A stretch of DNA of 47,323 nt from JAICIG01 sp035532215 (GTDB lineage Bacteria > Planctomycetota > Planctomycetia > Pirellulales > JAICIG01). Each line of letters starts with the position of its first letter. Position 1 is the first letter of the stretch. The notes under the pieces were generated by a model. The model had not been told where the DNA came from. It worked only from the letters and a program-made list of their open reading frames with translations, and ran no database searches. Positions 23,128 through 32,474 of the stretch are shown here, piece after piece. Where the stretch lies: the NCBI GenBank assembly GCA_035532215.1, contig DATKRK010000285.1:1-47323 (forward strand). The letters run 5' to 3'. A program made the translations under genes and the position numbers.

Positions 23128-26031
23128 TCAGCCGCGCGACTTGCTGGCCGCAACGGCCGCTTCCAGCGCCGCGGCCATCCGCCGGAACACGTCGTTCCAA
23201 TCGCCGATCGACGTCTTGCGGAACAGCCGCACGGTCGGATACCAGGGCGAGTCGTCGCGCTCGAGCAGCCAACGCCAGTCTGGCGACAACGCGAGCGCGA
23301 TCCAGGTCGGCGCCCCTAGCGCGCCGGCCAGATGTCCGAGCGAAGAATCGCAGGTCACGACCAGATCGAGATGCTCGATCACGGCGGCCGTGTCCATGAA
23401 GGCGCCGGCCTTCTCGTCGAGCCGCTGGGCCAGATCGATCACGGCGAAGCGGCTGGCCGTCTCCTGGAGTTGCTCGCTGCCGGGGCCTTTTTGCAGGCTG
23501 ATCAATTGTACGCCCGGCACGCGCGCCAGCGGCTCGAACGCCGCCAACGGAATCGAGCGCTGCTGGTCCATGCGGTTCTTGGGGCTGCCCTTCCAGGCGA
23601 TGCCCACCTTGAAGGCCTTGATCGGCGCCAGCTCGCGGCCCCATTGTTCGACCAGGTAACGGTCGGCGTGCAAATAAGGAATCTCCGCCGGCACGGTCTC
23701 GAGCGTCGTGCCGAAGATTTTGGGCAAGCTCAACAGGGGCGCGTAAACGTCGAAATCGGGCACGGGTTCGCCCTGGGCGACCAGGCGGTCGATGCCCGGA
23801 CAGCTCGAAAGGATTTGCACCAGCGGCTTCTGGCAGACGGCGATCACCCGGCCGCCTCGCTGCTGGACCAGTGGCGCGTAGCGGATGAATTGCAGCGTGT
23901 CTCCCAAGCCTTGCTCGGCGTCGAGCAAGATCGTGCGCCCTGCGAGCAGCGAGCCGTCCCAGAACGGGCGGTTGGTGGCTCGCGTCGAAAAGCTCTTCAG
24001 CTTCCAGCGCCAATCGTATTCCGGCCAGCCTTGGGCGAAATTGCCTTCGAGCAGCCAGACGAGCGAACGGTTCCAATGAGCGTCGACGCCGTCGGGCGAC
24101 AGCTTGAGCGACCGCTCGTAGCACGCCAGCGCGCCCGCATAGTCGCCCTGATCGCGCAACACGTTGCCCAGATTGTTGTGCGCTTCGGCCAGTTCGGGCG
24201 ACAGTTCGATCGCCTTGCGGCAATTGGCCGCGGCCTGCGCGTAGTCCGCCCGATGCCAGTAGGCGATGCCCAGGTTGTTGAAGGCCTTGGCGAAGTCGGG
24301 CTTGATCCGCAGCGCCTGTTCCAGGCAGGCGATCGCCTCGTCGGTGCGGCCTTGTTCGTCGAGCGCCGTGCCGAGATTGTTATGCGCCTCGGCCATGTGC
24401 GGCGAGATGCGCACCGCCTCGCGGCAAGCAGCCACGGCCTCGTCGAGCTTGCCCGACTGCCGCAAGGCGATGCCCAAATTGTTGTGGGCCTGAGCGAAAT
24501 CGGGCCGCAAGCGAATCGCCTCGCGGTAGCAAGGCGCGGCTTCGGCCGGCTTGCCGAGCGCGACCCGGGCCAGGCCCAGATTGTTGTGCGCCTCGGGCAG
24601 CGCCGGATTGATTTCGAGCGCCGCTTGAAACGCCGCTTCGGCTTCGTCCAGCTTTCGCTGCTCGAACAGCACGCGTCCCAATTCGCTTCTGGCTTCGGCC
24701 GAAGCCGGCTGCCCGGCCGACAACTGCCGCTGCACTTCCAACAGTTCTTCGAGCTTGCCCTGGGCGCGCAAGGCTTGCTCCAGATTCCGCCGGGCCTTGA
24801 GATCGTTGGGCCGTGTGTGCAGGACGGCTCGGAACTGCGTTTCCGCCTCGGCCGGCTGCTGCGATTGCAACCAGGCCAGCCCCAAGTTGCTCAAGATCTC
24901 GGAGTCGCCGGGCTTGAGGGCCGCCGCCTGGCGAAAATGGCTGATCGCTTCTTCGAGCCGTTGCTGCTGGGCGAGCACGACGCCCAGGTGATTGTGCGAT
25001 TCGGCATGCTGCGGGCGGCGCGCGACCGACTGCCCGAAGGCCTCGATGGCGTCGTCCGGCATGCCCAGCGCCTGGCAGGCGGCGCCCAGCAAGTACCAGA
25101 CCTGCGGCTGCTCGGCGTCGAATTCGAGAATCCGGCGATAAAGCTGCTCGGCATGGCTGACGCGGCCGGCCTGGTGCAATCGCCGCGATTCGTCGATCGC
25201 CTGCGGCAGCGATTTGGCGTCGATCGTCATCTGAGCCAACTCTGCCGCCGGAGGAGCGACTGGCTGCATGCCGAACTGGCGCGGGTCGATCGCCGCGGCG
25301 ACGCTGCGATGGCGGCAGTACAAGCTCAGCGAAACGATGCTGCCGAACACGTTTTCCGGGTTGCGGGCGAAGTTGTCGACGTTGTAGAGAGGCGCTCGGT
25401 GCGAATACATTTCGTAGCCCAGCGAATCGAGCAGTTCGTGCAAGGCGTGCGACTTCGCCGCCTGGTCGTCCTCGACGTACAGCAGCGGCCTGAAGCGGCG
25501 AATCGTCTCGACAGCGCCTTCCAACGCTTGTCGCTCCATGCCCTCGACGTCGAGCTTGATGAAGTGGCACGCCGAGAGGCCCAAGTCATCGATCCGCACG
25601 ACCGGCGCCGAATGCGTCGCAGCGCTGGAGAAATCCTGCGACAAGTCGAGCGCCCCGAAGTTCTGTTCGTGCCGAGAGTCAAGCAGCGGCACGTTGATCT
25701 TTCCTGCCGCCGCGCCGACGACGGCTTGATGGCAGGCGACCTGGTCGAGATTGTTCTGCGCCACGTTGCCGCACAGCGAGTAGTAGGCGCTCCGTTGCGG
25801 CTCGAAGGCCAACACGCGTCCGGTCGGCCCGACCAGGCGGGCCAGCGCCAGCGTGTGGGCGCCGATCTTGGCGCCGACGTCGAGGGCGGTTTGCCCCGGT
25901 TGCAGCACGGCGCGAAACAAGGCGACTTCCGACTCGGAATACTCGCCGTACAAATCGAGCGAGCGGCCGATATAAGCGTCGTTGGGCTGATAGATCATCA
26001 AGCCGTAACGACAAGCTTTGACTTGGTTCAC
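23128..26031 (-). CDS. FkbM-type methyltransferase + TPR array + GT9-like glycosyltransferase fusion
   Basis: The 967-residue product joins three modules. Residues about 1-240 are an FkbM-family SAM-dependent methyltransferase: motif I L50-DVGAKIGAHT, VLAFEPQRSAY, and CHFIKLDVEGMERQALEG. From about 280 to 680 there are some eleven TPRs with the typical AEAHNNLGxxLxxxGxxDEA pattern. Residues about 690-955 form a heptosyltransferase-like (GT9/GT-B) domain: DAEQGLGDTLQFIRYAPLV, GIAWKGSPKNRM, ISLQKGPGSEQL, CDSSLGHLAGALGAPTW. TPR-GT fusions of this type are widespread and may glycosylate proteins or envelope glycans; acceptors are unknown. No signal peptide, so it is probably cytoplasmic. The next gene upstream on this strand (26337-28658) is a paralogue of the TPR-GT half. 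Confidence 0.92.
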   Translation of the reverse strand: MNQVKACRYGLMIYQPNDAYIGRSLDLYGEYSESEVALFRAVLQPGQTALDVGAKIGAHTLALARLVGPTGRVLAFEPQRSAYYSLCGNVAQNNLDQVACHQAVVGAAAGKINVPLLDSRHEQNFGALDLSQDFSSAATHSAPVVRIDDLGLSACHFIKLDVEGMERQALEGAVETIRRFRPLLYVEDDQAAKSHALHELLDSLGYEMYSHRAPLYNVDNFARNPENVFGSIVSLSLYCRHRSVAAAIDPRQFGMQPVAPPAAELAQMTIDAKSLPQAIDESRRLHQAGRVSHAEQLYRRILEFDAEQPQVWYLLGAACQALGMPDDAIEAFGQSVARRPQHAESHNHLGVVLAQQQRLEEAISHFRQAAALKPGDSEILSNLGLAWLQSQQPAEAETQFRAVLHTRPNDLKARRNLEQALRAQGKLEELLEVQRQLSAGQPASAEARSELGRVLFEQRKLDEAEAAFQAALEINPALPEAHNNLGLARVALGKPAEAAPCYREAIRLRPDFAQAHNNLGIALRQSGKLDEAVAACREAVRISPHMAEAHNNLGTALDEQGRTDEAIACLEQALRIKPDFAKAFNNLGIAYWHRADYAQAAANCRKAIELSPELAEAHNNLGNVLRDQGDYAGALACYERSLKLSPDGVDAHWNRSLVWLLEGNFAQGWPEYDWRWKLKSFSTRATNRPFWDGSLLAGRTILLDAEQGLGDTLQFIRYAPLVQQRGGRVIAVCQKPLVQILSSCPGIDRLVAQGEPVPDFDVYAPLLSLPKIFGTTLETVPAEIPYLHADRYLVEQWGRELAPIKAFKVGIAWKGSPKNRMDQQRSIPLAAFEPLARVPGVQLISLQKGPGSEQLQETASRFAVIDLAQRLDEKAGAFMDTAAVIEHLDLVVTCDSSLGHLAGALGAPTWIALALSPDWRWLLERDDSPWYPTVRLFRKTSIGDWNDVFRRMAAALEAAVAASKSRG

Positions 26032-26063
26032 GCTTGCGGTTCCTCTGACGCCTGGTCGTACGT

Positions 26064-26300
26064 TAGGGAGGGCCGGGCACCCTCGCCCGGCGAAATCCTC
26101 ATCTTAGGGAGGGCCGGGCGCCCTCGCCCGGCGAAATCGCCAAGGGAGGGCCGGGCGCCCTCGCCCGGCGAAATCGCCGGCAATCGGGCGAGGGCGCCCG
26201 ATCCTCCACCGTTTCGGGCGAGGGCGCCCGATGCTCCATTGTTTCGGGCGAGGGCGCCCGGGCCTCCATTGTTTCGGGCGAGGGCGCCCGATGCTCCATG
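26064..26300. repeat. Oriented repeat array: three forward and four inverted GGCGCCCTCGCC-core units
   Basis: Forward units (AGGGAGGGCCGGGCGCCCTC...CGGCGAAATC) start near 26064, 26105 and 26142. They are followed by four inverted units in exact 30-bp register at 26181-26210, 26211-26240, 26241-26270 and 26271-26300 (GTTTCGGGCGAGGGCGCCCG followed by a short CTCCATT-type end). Each core is a strong hairpin, and the two halves can also pair with each other. It fills the spacer between the two TPR-glycosyltransferase genes. Confidence 0.92.
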
Positions 26301-26336
26301 TTTTGAGAAAACTCGCGCCGACCTCCCGGAGTTCAA

Positions 26337-28658
26337 TTAACTTTCGTAGGGCGCGTAGTCCTTCTCTTCAATCAACTTCGAGCCCAGCAATTCGTTGATC
26401 TGCCGCTTGAGCGCCGCGCGGCGATCGTTGTGGCGGTAGACGCTGCGGGCCAGTTCCACGAAGCGGGCGCCGAAGTTTTTGTCGCGCTCGCAAAGCCGGA
26501 TCTCGTCTTCAACATCCCACAGCGCCAGGTTGACCGACTTCAGTTGGCCGCAAAGTTCCGCCAACTCCGCGGAGTCGGGAATCGCCCGATCGCGGGCCGC
26601 GACCAACGTCGCCAGTTCGGCGCCGACGTTGGCCAGCTTCGCCGGGTCGGCGATCCGCTCGCTTTTGATTTCCAGGATTGTCAGCTTGTCGAGCAGTTCG
26701 CCCGGCGCCACTTCGATCGTGGTGCTCGCGGCGGTTGGTGCGTGGCGGCGGCGTTTCTGCGGCGTCGCCGCGGGCGAGACGCCACTGCCGCCCGCGACCA
26801 TTCGGTCCAGCTCTTCAGCCATCCGGCGAAACACGCTCTGCCAGTCGCCGCGGCTAGGCTGGCGGAAGAGCCGCATCGTGGGATACCAAGGACTGTCGTC
26901 GCGATCGACGAGCCACCGCCAGTCGGGCACGTCAGACGCGGCCAGCCAGACCGGCACGCCCAGAGCGCCGGCCAGATGCGGAATCGAGGTGTCGGAAGTA
27001 ATCACGAGATCGAGGTTCTTCATCACCGCCGCCGTGTCGAGAAACGGCCCGGTCGATTCGTCGAGCCGGCCGCCGAAATCGACGACGGCGAACCGCGAGG
27101 CGACTCGGGCCAGTTGCTCGCTGCCTGGGCCTTTTTGCAGGCTGTAAAGCTGCACGCCCGGCACGCGGGCAAGCGGCTCGAATTGCTCCAGCGGAATCGA
27201 GCGTTTTGCGTCCCAGCGGTATTTCGGGCTACCCTGCCAGGCGATGCCGATTTCGAAACTGCGCTGGTTCGGCAGTTCATCGCTCCAGCGCTCGACCAAC
27301 CGTTCGTCGGCCGCGAGGTAAGGCACGTCGGCCGGAATGGTTTCCAACGTCGTGCCGAAGATCCGCGGCAGGCTCGCCAGCGGCGCATGGACATCGAAAG
27401 CCGGCAGCGTGTCGCCTTGCGCAACAATTCGTTCGATCCCCGGACAGGAAGCCAACAGTGCGACGAGCGGCTTTTGGCAAACAACGACGACCTTGCCCCC
27501 GCGATCGCGCACCAGCGGCGCGTAGCGGATGAACTGGATCGTGTCGCCCAAGCCTTGCTCGGCGTGCAACAGAATCGTGCGGCCGTCGAGCGGCGAGCCG
27601 TCCCAGAGCGGCTGCGGAAACGGTCGTTCGGGCAATTCCGGACACTTCCAGCGCCATTCGTATTCCGTCCAGCCCTCGGCCAGCTTGCCCTCCAGCAGCC
27701 AGACGAGCGAGCGATTCTTGTGCGCCTCGGCATGATCGGGCTTGAGATCGAGGGCCTGTTGATAGGCGGCCAAGGCGGCTTCGCGCTGTCCTTGTTCGGA
27801 GCGGATGAAGCCCAACGTTACGTACGAGTCCGAACGGTCGGGCCGCAACTCGATCGCCCGGCGGCAACTGGCCGCCGCTTCGTCGAAGCTGCCGCGATCG
27901 AGCAGGGCCATCGCCAAACCGGCGTGGGCTTCGGCAAAATCGGGCCGCTGTCGCACCGCTTCGCGCAGGTTGAAGATCGCTTCGTCGTTGCGGCCCGCTT
28001 CGCGCAGCAGGTTGCCAAGATTGTTGTGCGCCTCGGCGAAATACGGCTTCAACGCAATCGCGCGGCGGAAGCAAGACTCGGCCTCTTCGCGGCGACCTTG
28101 GTCGACGAGCACGGCGCCAAGATTATTCTGGGCATCGGCGAAGTCCGGCTTCAGCCGCACCGCTTCGCGACAGCACGACGCCGCGGCGTCCAGGTTCTTC
28201 AGCTCGCGGAGCAGGTTGCCCAGGTTGTTGAGCGCCTCGGCGAAATCGGGCTTGAGCAGCACCGCCTGTTGATAGCATTCCACCGCCTGCGGCAAGCGGC
28301 CGAGTTCCTTGTAGATGTTGCCCAGGTTGCTGTGAGCGTGGGCGAAGTCGGGCTTGAGTTCGATCGCACGGCGAAAGCTGGCCGCCGCGGCGTCGCGGTC
28401 CTGCCGCATCGCCTGGCAGATGCCCAGGCTGTTGTAGGTCGAGGCGTCGTCGGGCTTGAACTGAAGAGCTTGCTGATAATGACTCGCGGCCTCATCTAAC
28501 CGGCCCTGAGCCTGGCAGAGCATGGCCAGCAACTGCCGCGCTTCGAAGCATTCCGGGTCTTGCTCGATAACCTGGCGGTAGATCGGCTCCGCACGACGCA
28601 GGTCGCCCGCTTGGTGCCATTGCCGGCCCTGGGCCAACAGCTCGTTCGTGGTTGCCAT
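26337..28658 (-). CDS. TPR array + GT9-like glycosyltransferase + DUF6165 C-terminal domain
   Basis: ATG 28658 follows GAGGGGGGG. The 773-residue product starts directly with TPRs (NELLAQGRQWHQAGDLRRAE), about nine repeats to residue 330. A GT9/GT-B-like domain follows at about 335-625 (LLHAEQGLGDTIQFIRYAPL, GIAWQGSPKYRWD, SDTSIPHLAGALGVPVW). Residues about 640-773 match DUF6165: IEVAPGELLDKLTILEIKSE, LWDVEDEIRLCERDKNFGAR, FVELARSVYRHNDRRAALKR. DUF6165 is usually a stand-alone or glycan-locus protein without known function. The GT half is clearly paralogous to that of the following gene. The SDTS-IPHLAGALG motif, expected to bind the nucleotide-sugar, is better conserved here than CDSSLGHLAGALG in the paralogue. 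Probably cytoplasmic; acceptor unknown. Confidence 0.92.
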   Translation of the reverse strand: MATTNELLAQGRQWHQAGDLRRAEPIYRQVIEQDPECFEARQLLAMLCQAQGRLDEAASHYQQALQFKPDDASTYNSLGICQAMRQDRDAAAASFRRAIELKPDFAHAHSNLGNIYKELGRLPQAVECYQQAVLLKPDFAEALNNLGNLLRELKNLDAAASCCREAVRLKPDFADAQNNLGAVLVDQGRREEAESCFRRAIALKPYFAEAHNNLGNLLREAGRNDEAIFNLREAVRQRPDFAEAHAGLAMALLDRGSFDEAAASCRRAIELRPDRSDSYVTLGFIRSEQGQREAALAAYQQALDLKPDHAEAHKNRSLVWLLEGKLAEGWTEYEWRWKCPELPERPFPQPLWDGSPLDGRTILLHAEQGLGDTIQFIRYAPLVRDRGGKVVVVCQKPLVALLASCPGIERIVAQGDTLPAFDVHAPLASLPRIFGTTLETIPADVPYLAADERLVERWSDELPNQRSFEIGIAWQGSPKYRWDAKRSIPLEQFEPLARVPGVQLYSLQKGPGSEQLARVASRFAVVDFGGRLDESTGPFLDTAAVMKNLDLVITSDTSIPHLAGALGVPVWLAASDVPDWRWLVDRDDSPWYPTMRLFRQPSRGDWQSVFRRMAEELDRMVAGGSGVSPAATPQKRRRHAPTAASTTIEVAPGELLDKLTILEIKSERIADPAKLANVGAELATLVAARDRAIPDSAELAELCGQLKSVNLALWDVEDEIRLCERDKNFGARFVELARSVYRHNDRRAALKRQINELLGSKLIEEKDYAPYES

Positions 28659-28820
28659 CCCCCCCTCGCGAGAATCTTATTCCGCCGCGCGATTGCGCCT
28701 CGCTGGCGAGCGCGAATCTGCCTAAGAATACCATTTTGCGGCACGGGCGGGATCGGTCTTTCAATGGCGAGGCGGCGGGAAACGGCCCGAAAATCAACGG
28801 CTGGCGCGGTTATAACGTTT

Positions 28821-31800
28821 TCATTCCGCACTCAAGGCAACCCGAAAGCCGATGCTGCCAAAACGTGCATCGGGCTTCGCGCCGCTGCGGAATGCGGAAC
28901 GAGAGCGAATCGGCGCGCTGTCCCAGCCGCCGCCACGGAGCACGCGAGAAGCGCCGCCAGCCGGCCCTTGCGGATCGACCGCCGGAGACTTGGCGTAGTA
29001 TTGATCGTCGAACCGGTCGGCGCACCACTCGCTCACGTTGCCCGTCATGTCGTAAAGGCCGAACCGATTGGGACGAAACCGCCCCACGGGCGCCGTGAAG
29101 ATGTAGCCGTCCTTGGGTTTCGGCGCCAGTCTCGTGTGGGTGAAATTCTTCTGTTTGGTTTCCGATACGAGTTCGAGCCGGAAGCCGCGCACGTTGCCGA
29201 TCTTCAGCAGTGCGGCCTCGTCGTCGCCGCCATGGAATCGCGCGTCGCCGCCGGCGCCGCAGGCGTATTCCCATTCGGCCTCGCTCGGCAGGCGATACTT
29301 CTTGCCCTCCTTGGCGCTCAGCCAGGCGCAGAAGGCCGTGGCGTCGTTCCAGGTCACGTTCACGACCGGGTGATCTTCGCCCTCGTCGGGCTCCCAAGTC
29401 CGCCAATTGTATTCCGGCTTCTGCACCAAAGTTTCGGCTTCTTGCACCCAATCCCAGCCCCCTTTGCCGTCCTTCTCTGCATCGGTCTTGTAGCCCGCGG
29501 CTTCGACGAACTTGCGGAATTGTCCTTTCGTCACCTCGAAGGCGCCCAGGTGAAACGGCTTGGTGATTTTGACTCGATGGGCGGGATGCTCGGCGGCGTA
29601 TCCTTTCGGCTTGGCAAACTCTGGGAAGCCGGGCGGGTCGAACGAAGACGGCATCGGCAGATCGCCCAGGATCGTCACGTCGGGGTCATCGCTCGTCGCG
29701 AAGGCCCGCTCCAACTGGTCCTGCGCCTCGTCGCTGCCCATGCTGAAGGCGCCCACGGGAATCAGGGCCAGCTTCATGCCCAGCGAGTTCGTGATCGTGC
29801 GGGCGGCCTGCTGGGCGGCGGGTTTTGGCGCGTCGCGGTTGCTGGCAGCCTTCTTCTTGGTCGAAGCGGCCGATTTCTTCGAGGCGGGCGGCGAAGCATT
29901 CTCGGCCGGTGCGAACGGATTGCCCTCCGCCTCGCGGTTGACGACCAGCGCCAGCGCGGCGACGACCAGTCCTTTCTGCAGGTGAATGCCGATGATCGGA
30001 TCGCCGTCGCCGGTCAGCTTGTGAGGCTTGCGGCGGCCGCGAGCGCGAACGCCCAGCCACTCGCTGGTGTAGGAATCCTTGGAATCGAGCCGCCCGTCGT
30101 CCTTGACGCGCATGTAGATCAACTGGATGCCGTTGACGTACTCCAGTGCATTGACGTTGACCGCGCCGACCGCATAGCCCTCGCGCGCCATGGCGCCGGC
30201 GGGCAGCTTGCGCTCGCGATCGCGCGAGAAAACCGGCACGATATCGCTCACGCAATCCTCGCCCATCCATTGGGCGAAGCGGCACTCGACGCCGTAGAGC
30301 AGCGAGGTTTCATCGACGTAGCGGTTGCCGTTCCTGCTGCCCCCGTCGCCGCCGACGAACTCGGTGTCTTCGCCGATATCGGCCTTCGCCTCGCGGGCCA
30401 TCCGTTCTTCGTGGGCTTTTTTGGCCTTATCCGAACTGGCTTTGGCCTCGGCCTGCATCTTTTCGAGTTCTTCTTTCGACAGCCGTCGCCACTCCATCGT
30501 CAGGGGAATCGTGACGGTCACGCTGCTGACGGTCCGCACCAGGGTCGCCCGAAACGTCATTTTCTCCGCGCAGCCCTTGGCACGGTTGAAGGTAATCGTT
30601 CCCTCGCCGTTCATCCTGGCGACCGGCTGCGCGCCGGCCGGATCCAGCGTCTGGAACGTGTAGCGCTTGATGATCGTCGCCAAGTCGCCGCTGATGCCGG
30701 TCAGTTCATAGCTGTTGGTTTCCATCGCCGGCGTGACGACGACTTTCGTCTGGTTTTGCCCGAAGGGGCTCCGCGAGCGGTGGCGGAACCGCAGCGAGAA
30801 GGGACTGTTCGATTCTTCGCTGCTGATCTGCGTCAACGTCGTGGCGTGCTGGACCTGCCAGTTGCGCTGTTCGCCGGCGCCCAGCGGTTCGAGGGGGAAC
30901 GTGCCCAGCGGACCGAGCAGATAAGGAAGCTGCACGTTGCCGTTGCCAGTCATGTTCAGCAGTTCGCCGCGCTCGCTCAGCAACAACTTTCCGCGGTCCG
31001 ATTCATGGTTCGGAAAGCCGGGCAGCCGCATCCGGCCGACGACGCGCGGAGGGCCGCTGGTGGTCACGTTTCCCGAATAGTCGAGCACCAGCCGGTTGGC
31101 GGCGCCGAAGCCGGCGGGGCCGGTCGTGACCTTGATCATGGCCACGGCGGGCGTCACGATTCGCGCCAATTCCGTGCCGCTGAGCTGTTGGGCCGACCCG
31201 CCGGCCGCCGGCGAGATGCCTTTGCTCCGCAACAGCGTCAGCACTTCGCTCGCCGGCACGGCGAAGCCGACGCCGTCGATGTCTTCTCCCGTGAGCTTCG
31301 CGCTGGCCACCCCCACGACCTGGCCCAACTCGTTGACCAGCGGACCGCCGCTGTTGCCGGGGTTGATGCTGGCATCGACCTGGAACAGCTTGCGGCCCGA
31401 CGTGTTGACGACGCCCGCGATCGTGCCGCGCGTGATTTTCACGCTTTCGCCGAGCACGTTCGAGAGCGGAAACCCGACCGCGCGGACTTCCTGTCCCAAT
31501 TGCACGGCGTCGGAATTGGCCAGCGAAACGGTCGGCAGATTGGCCGCGGTAATGCGCACCACGGCCAAATCGTGTTCGCGGTCGAAGGCCACGATTTGCC
31601 CCGGGTAGGTTTGCGCACCCACGACGACTTCAATGTTGGTCGACTCTTCCACGACGTGCGCGCAAGTGACGATATAACCGTCGCTGGCGACGATAAACCC
31701 GCTGCCGCTGCCTTTTCCCTGTTTGATCTGGGCCGCAAAGTCGGGCGGCGGCGCCTCGTTGCTGAACTTGAGCGTAGTCATGCCGCTGGCATTGTTTTGC

Positions 31801-32474
31801 GTGCCCGCGATGTCGGCCTTCACGCTAAAGGAATACGCGTATTCTTCGCCGCTGTTGAAGCGATAGGCCAGTTGCTGCCCGGTCGGCGCAGATCCCATCG
31901 GGGAGACGCCCGTCGCAACGGTGGGGATGGAGGCCGCAGTATTCGGCGGCGGCGCGGAGGGCGGAACCGACGGAGCCGGCGCGAAATTGCCCGGCGCCGC
32001 TGCGACAGACGGCGCAACCGAGGGTTGACTTGTCGCCGGCGCCACGGGCGCTGCGCCGGCCGGCGAGCCCGCGGCGCCCGAGCCCAACGCGACGTTTTGG
32101 CCCGCATCTTGAGCGCCGTTTCGAAGATTGTCCGCGGGCGGTTGCCGATTCATCACGGCCAGCATCAACGCGACGCAGCCCACGCCGAACACGGCGCCGC
32201 CTCCGACCGCCACCCACACGACCCACAACATCGACCGCGACGCCGCCGGCCGGCGGGCCACTGGCTGGCGGTACGACGGATGTAGCGCCGCGCCGGCATA
32301 GGGCGAGGCGAGGGGGTCGTTTGCCGGCCGCGCGGCGGCAGGCGGGTTCTGCCGTCGCAAGCGAACTGCGAACTCGTGGCCGCACTGGGGACAACTGAAC
32401 CGGGCGCCGTCGCCGTACGCCGCGTCCACCGCCAAGACCGTCTGACACGCCGGACACGCTACACGGGCTTGCAT
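28821..32474 (-). CDS. Membrane-tethered trypsin-like (HtrA-type) protease fused to FGE/sulfatase-modifying-factor-like domain
   Basis: ATG 32474 follows GGAGG and gives 1217 residues. A zinc-ribbon (C7-P-A-C10, C28-P-Q-C31) is followed by a membrane helix at about 82-107 and a Pro/Ala linker. The trypsin domain, about 250-420, has a full triad: H273 in TCAHVV, D302 in EHDLAVV, S375 in NPGNSGGPL. No PDZ domain is evident. A beta-rich region at about 440-680 and a charged helix (RLSKEELEKMQAEAKASSDK) follow. The C-terminal FGE-like domain, about 925-1217, has NSLGMKLALIPVGAFSMGS, VVNVTWNDATAFCAWLSAKE, YRLPSEAEWEYACGAGG, GLYDMTGNVSEWCADRF. The terminal segment reads RVLRGGGWDSAPIRSRSAFR, lacking the cysteine pair that true formylglycine-generating enzymes use, so this is probably a binding fold and not a sulfatase activator. 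Confidence 0.93.
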   Translation of the reverse strand: MQARVACPACQTVLAVDAAYGDGARFSCPQCGHEFAVRLRRQNPPAAARPANDPLASPYAGAALHPSYRQPVARRPAASRSMLWVVWVAVGGGAVFGVGCVALMLAVMNRQPPADNLRNGAQDAGQNVALGSGAAGSPAGAAPVAPATSQPSVAPSVAAAPGNFAPAPSVPPSAPPPNTAASIPTVATGVSPMGSAPTGQQLAYRFNSGEEYAYSFSVKADIAGTQNNASGMTTLKFSNEAPPPDFAAQIKQGKGSGSGFIVASDGYIVTCAHVVEESTNIEVVVGAQTYPGQIVAFDREHDLAVVRITAANLPTVSLANSDAVQLGQEVRAVGFPLSNVLGESVKITRGTIAGVVNTSGRKLFQVDASINPGNSGGPLVNELGQVVGVASAKLTGEDIDGVGFAVPASEVLTLLRSKGISPAAGGSAQQLSGTELARIVTPAVAMIKVTTGPAGFGAANRLVLDYSGNVTTSGPPRVVGRMRLPGFPNHESDRGKLLLSERGELLNMTGNGNVQLPYLLGPLGTFPLEPLGAGEQRNWQVQHATTLTQISSEESNSPFSLRFRHRSRSPFGQNQTKVVVTPAMETNSYELTGISGDLATIIKRYTFQTLDPAGAQPVARMNGEGTITFNRAKGCAEKMTFRATLVRTVSSVTVTIPLTMEWRRLSKEELEKMQAEAKASSDKAKKAHEERMAREAKADIGEDTEFVGGDGGSRNGNRYVDETSLLYGVECRFAQWMGEDCVSDIVPVFSRDRERKLPAGAMAREGYAVGAVNVNALEYVNGIQLIYMRVKDDGRLDSKDSYTSEWLGVRARGRRKPHKLTGDGDPIIGIHLQKGLVVAALALVVNREAEGNPFAPAENASPPASKKSAASTKKKAASNRDAPKPAAQQAARTITNSLGMKLALIPVGAFSMGSDEAQDQLERAFATSDDPDVTILGDLPMPSSFDPPGFPEFAKPKGYAAEHPAHRVKITKPFHLGAFEVTKGQFRKFVEAAGYKTDAEKDGKGGWDWVQEAETLVQKPEYNWRTWEPDEGEDHPVVNVTWNDATAFCAWLSAKEGKKYRLPSEAEWEYACGAGGDARFHGGDDEAALLKIGNVRGFRLELVSETKQKNFTHTRLAPKPKDGYIFTAPVGRFRPNRFGLYDMTGNVSEWCADRFDDQYYAKSPAVDPQGPAGGASRVLRGGGWDSAPIRSRSAFRSGAKPDARFGSIGFRVALSAE

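Noticed and set aside
22928..23659. 243-codon plus-strand frame
   Set aside because: Mostly the complement of the glycosyltransferase domain; no motif.
26181..26300. CRISPR-like regular repeats
   Set aside because: Units are contiguous 30-bp tandems without unique spacers, and there are no cas genes.
23332..26340. 1002-codon plus-strand open frame opposite the FkbM-TPR-GT gene
   Set aside because: Mirror of regular TPR codons; no domain, and the minus strand has clear motifs.
26430..28499. 689-codon plus-strand open frame opposite the TPR-GT-DUF6165 gene
   Set aside because: Shadow of a TPR array; composition has no protein character.
28560..32285. 1241-codon plus-strand open frame opposite the trypsin/FGE-like gene
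   Set aside because: No recognisable domains; the opposite strand has a complete protease triad and FGE-like motifs.
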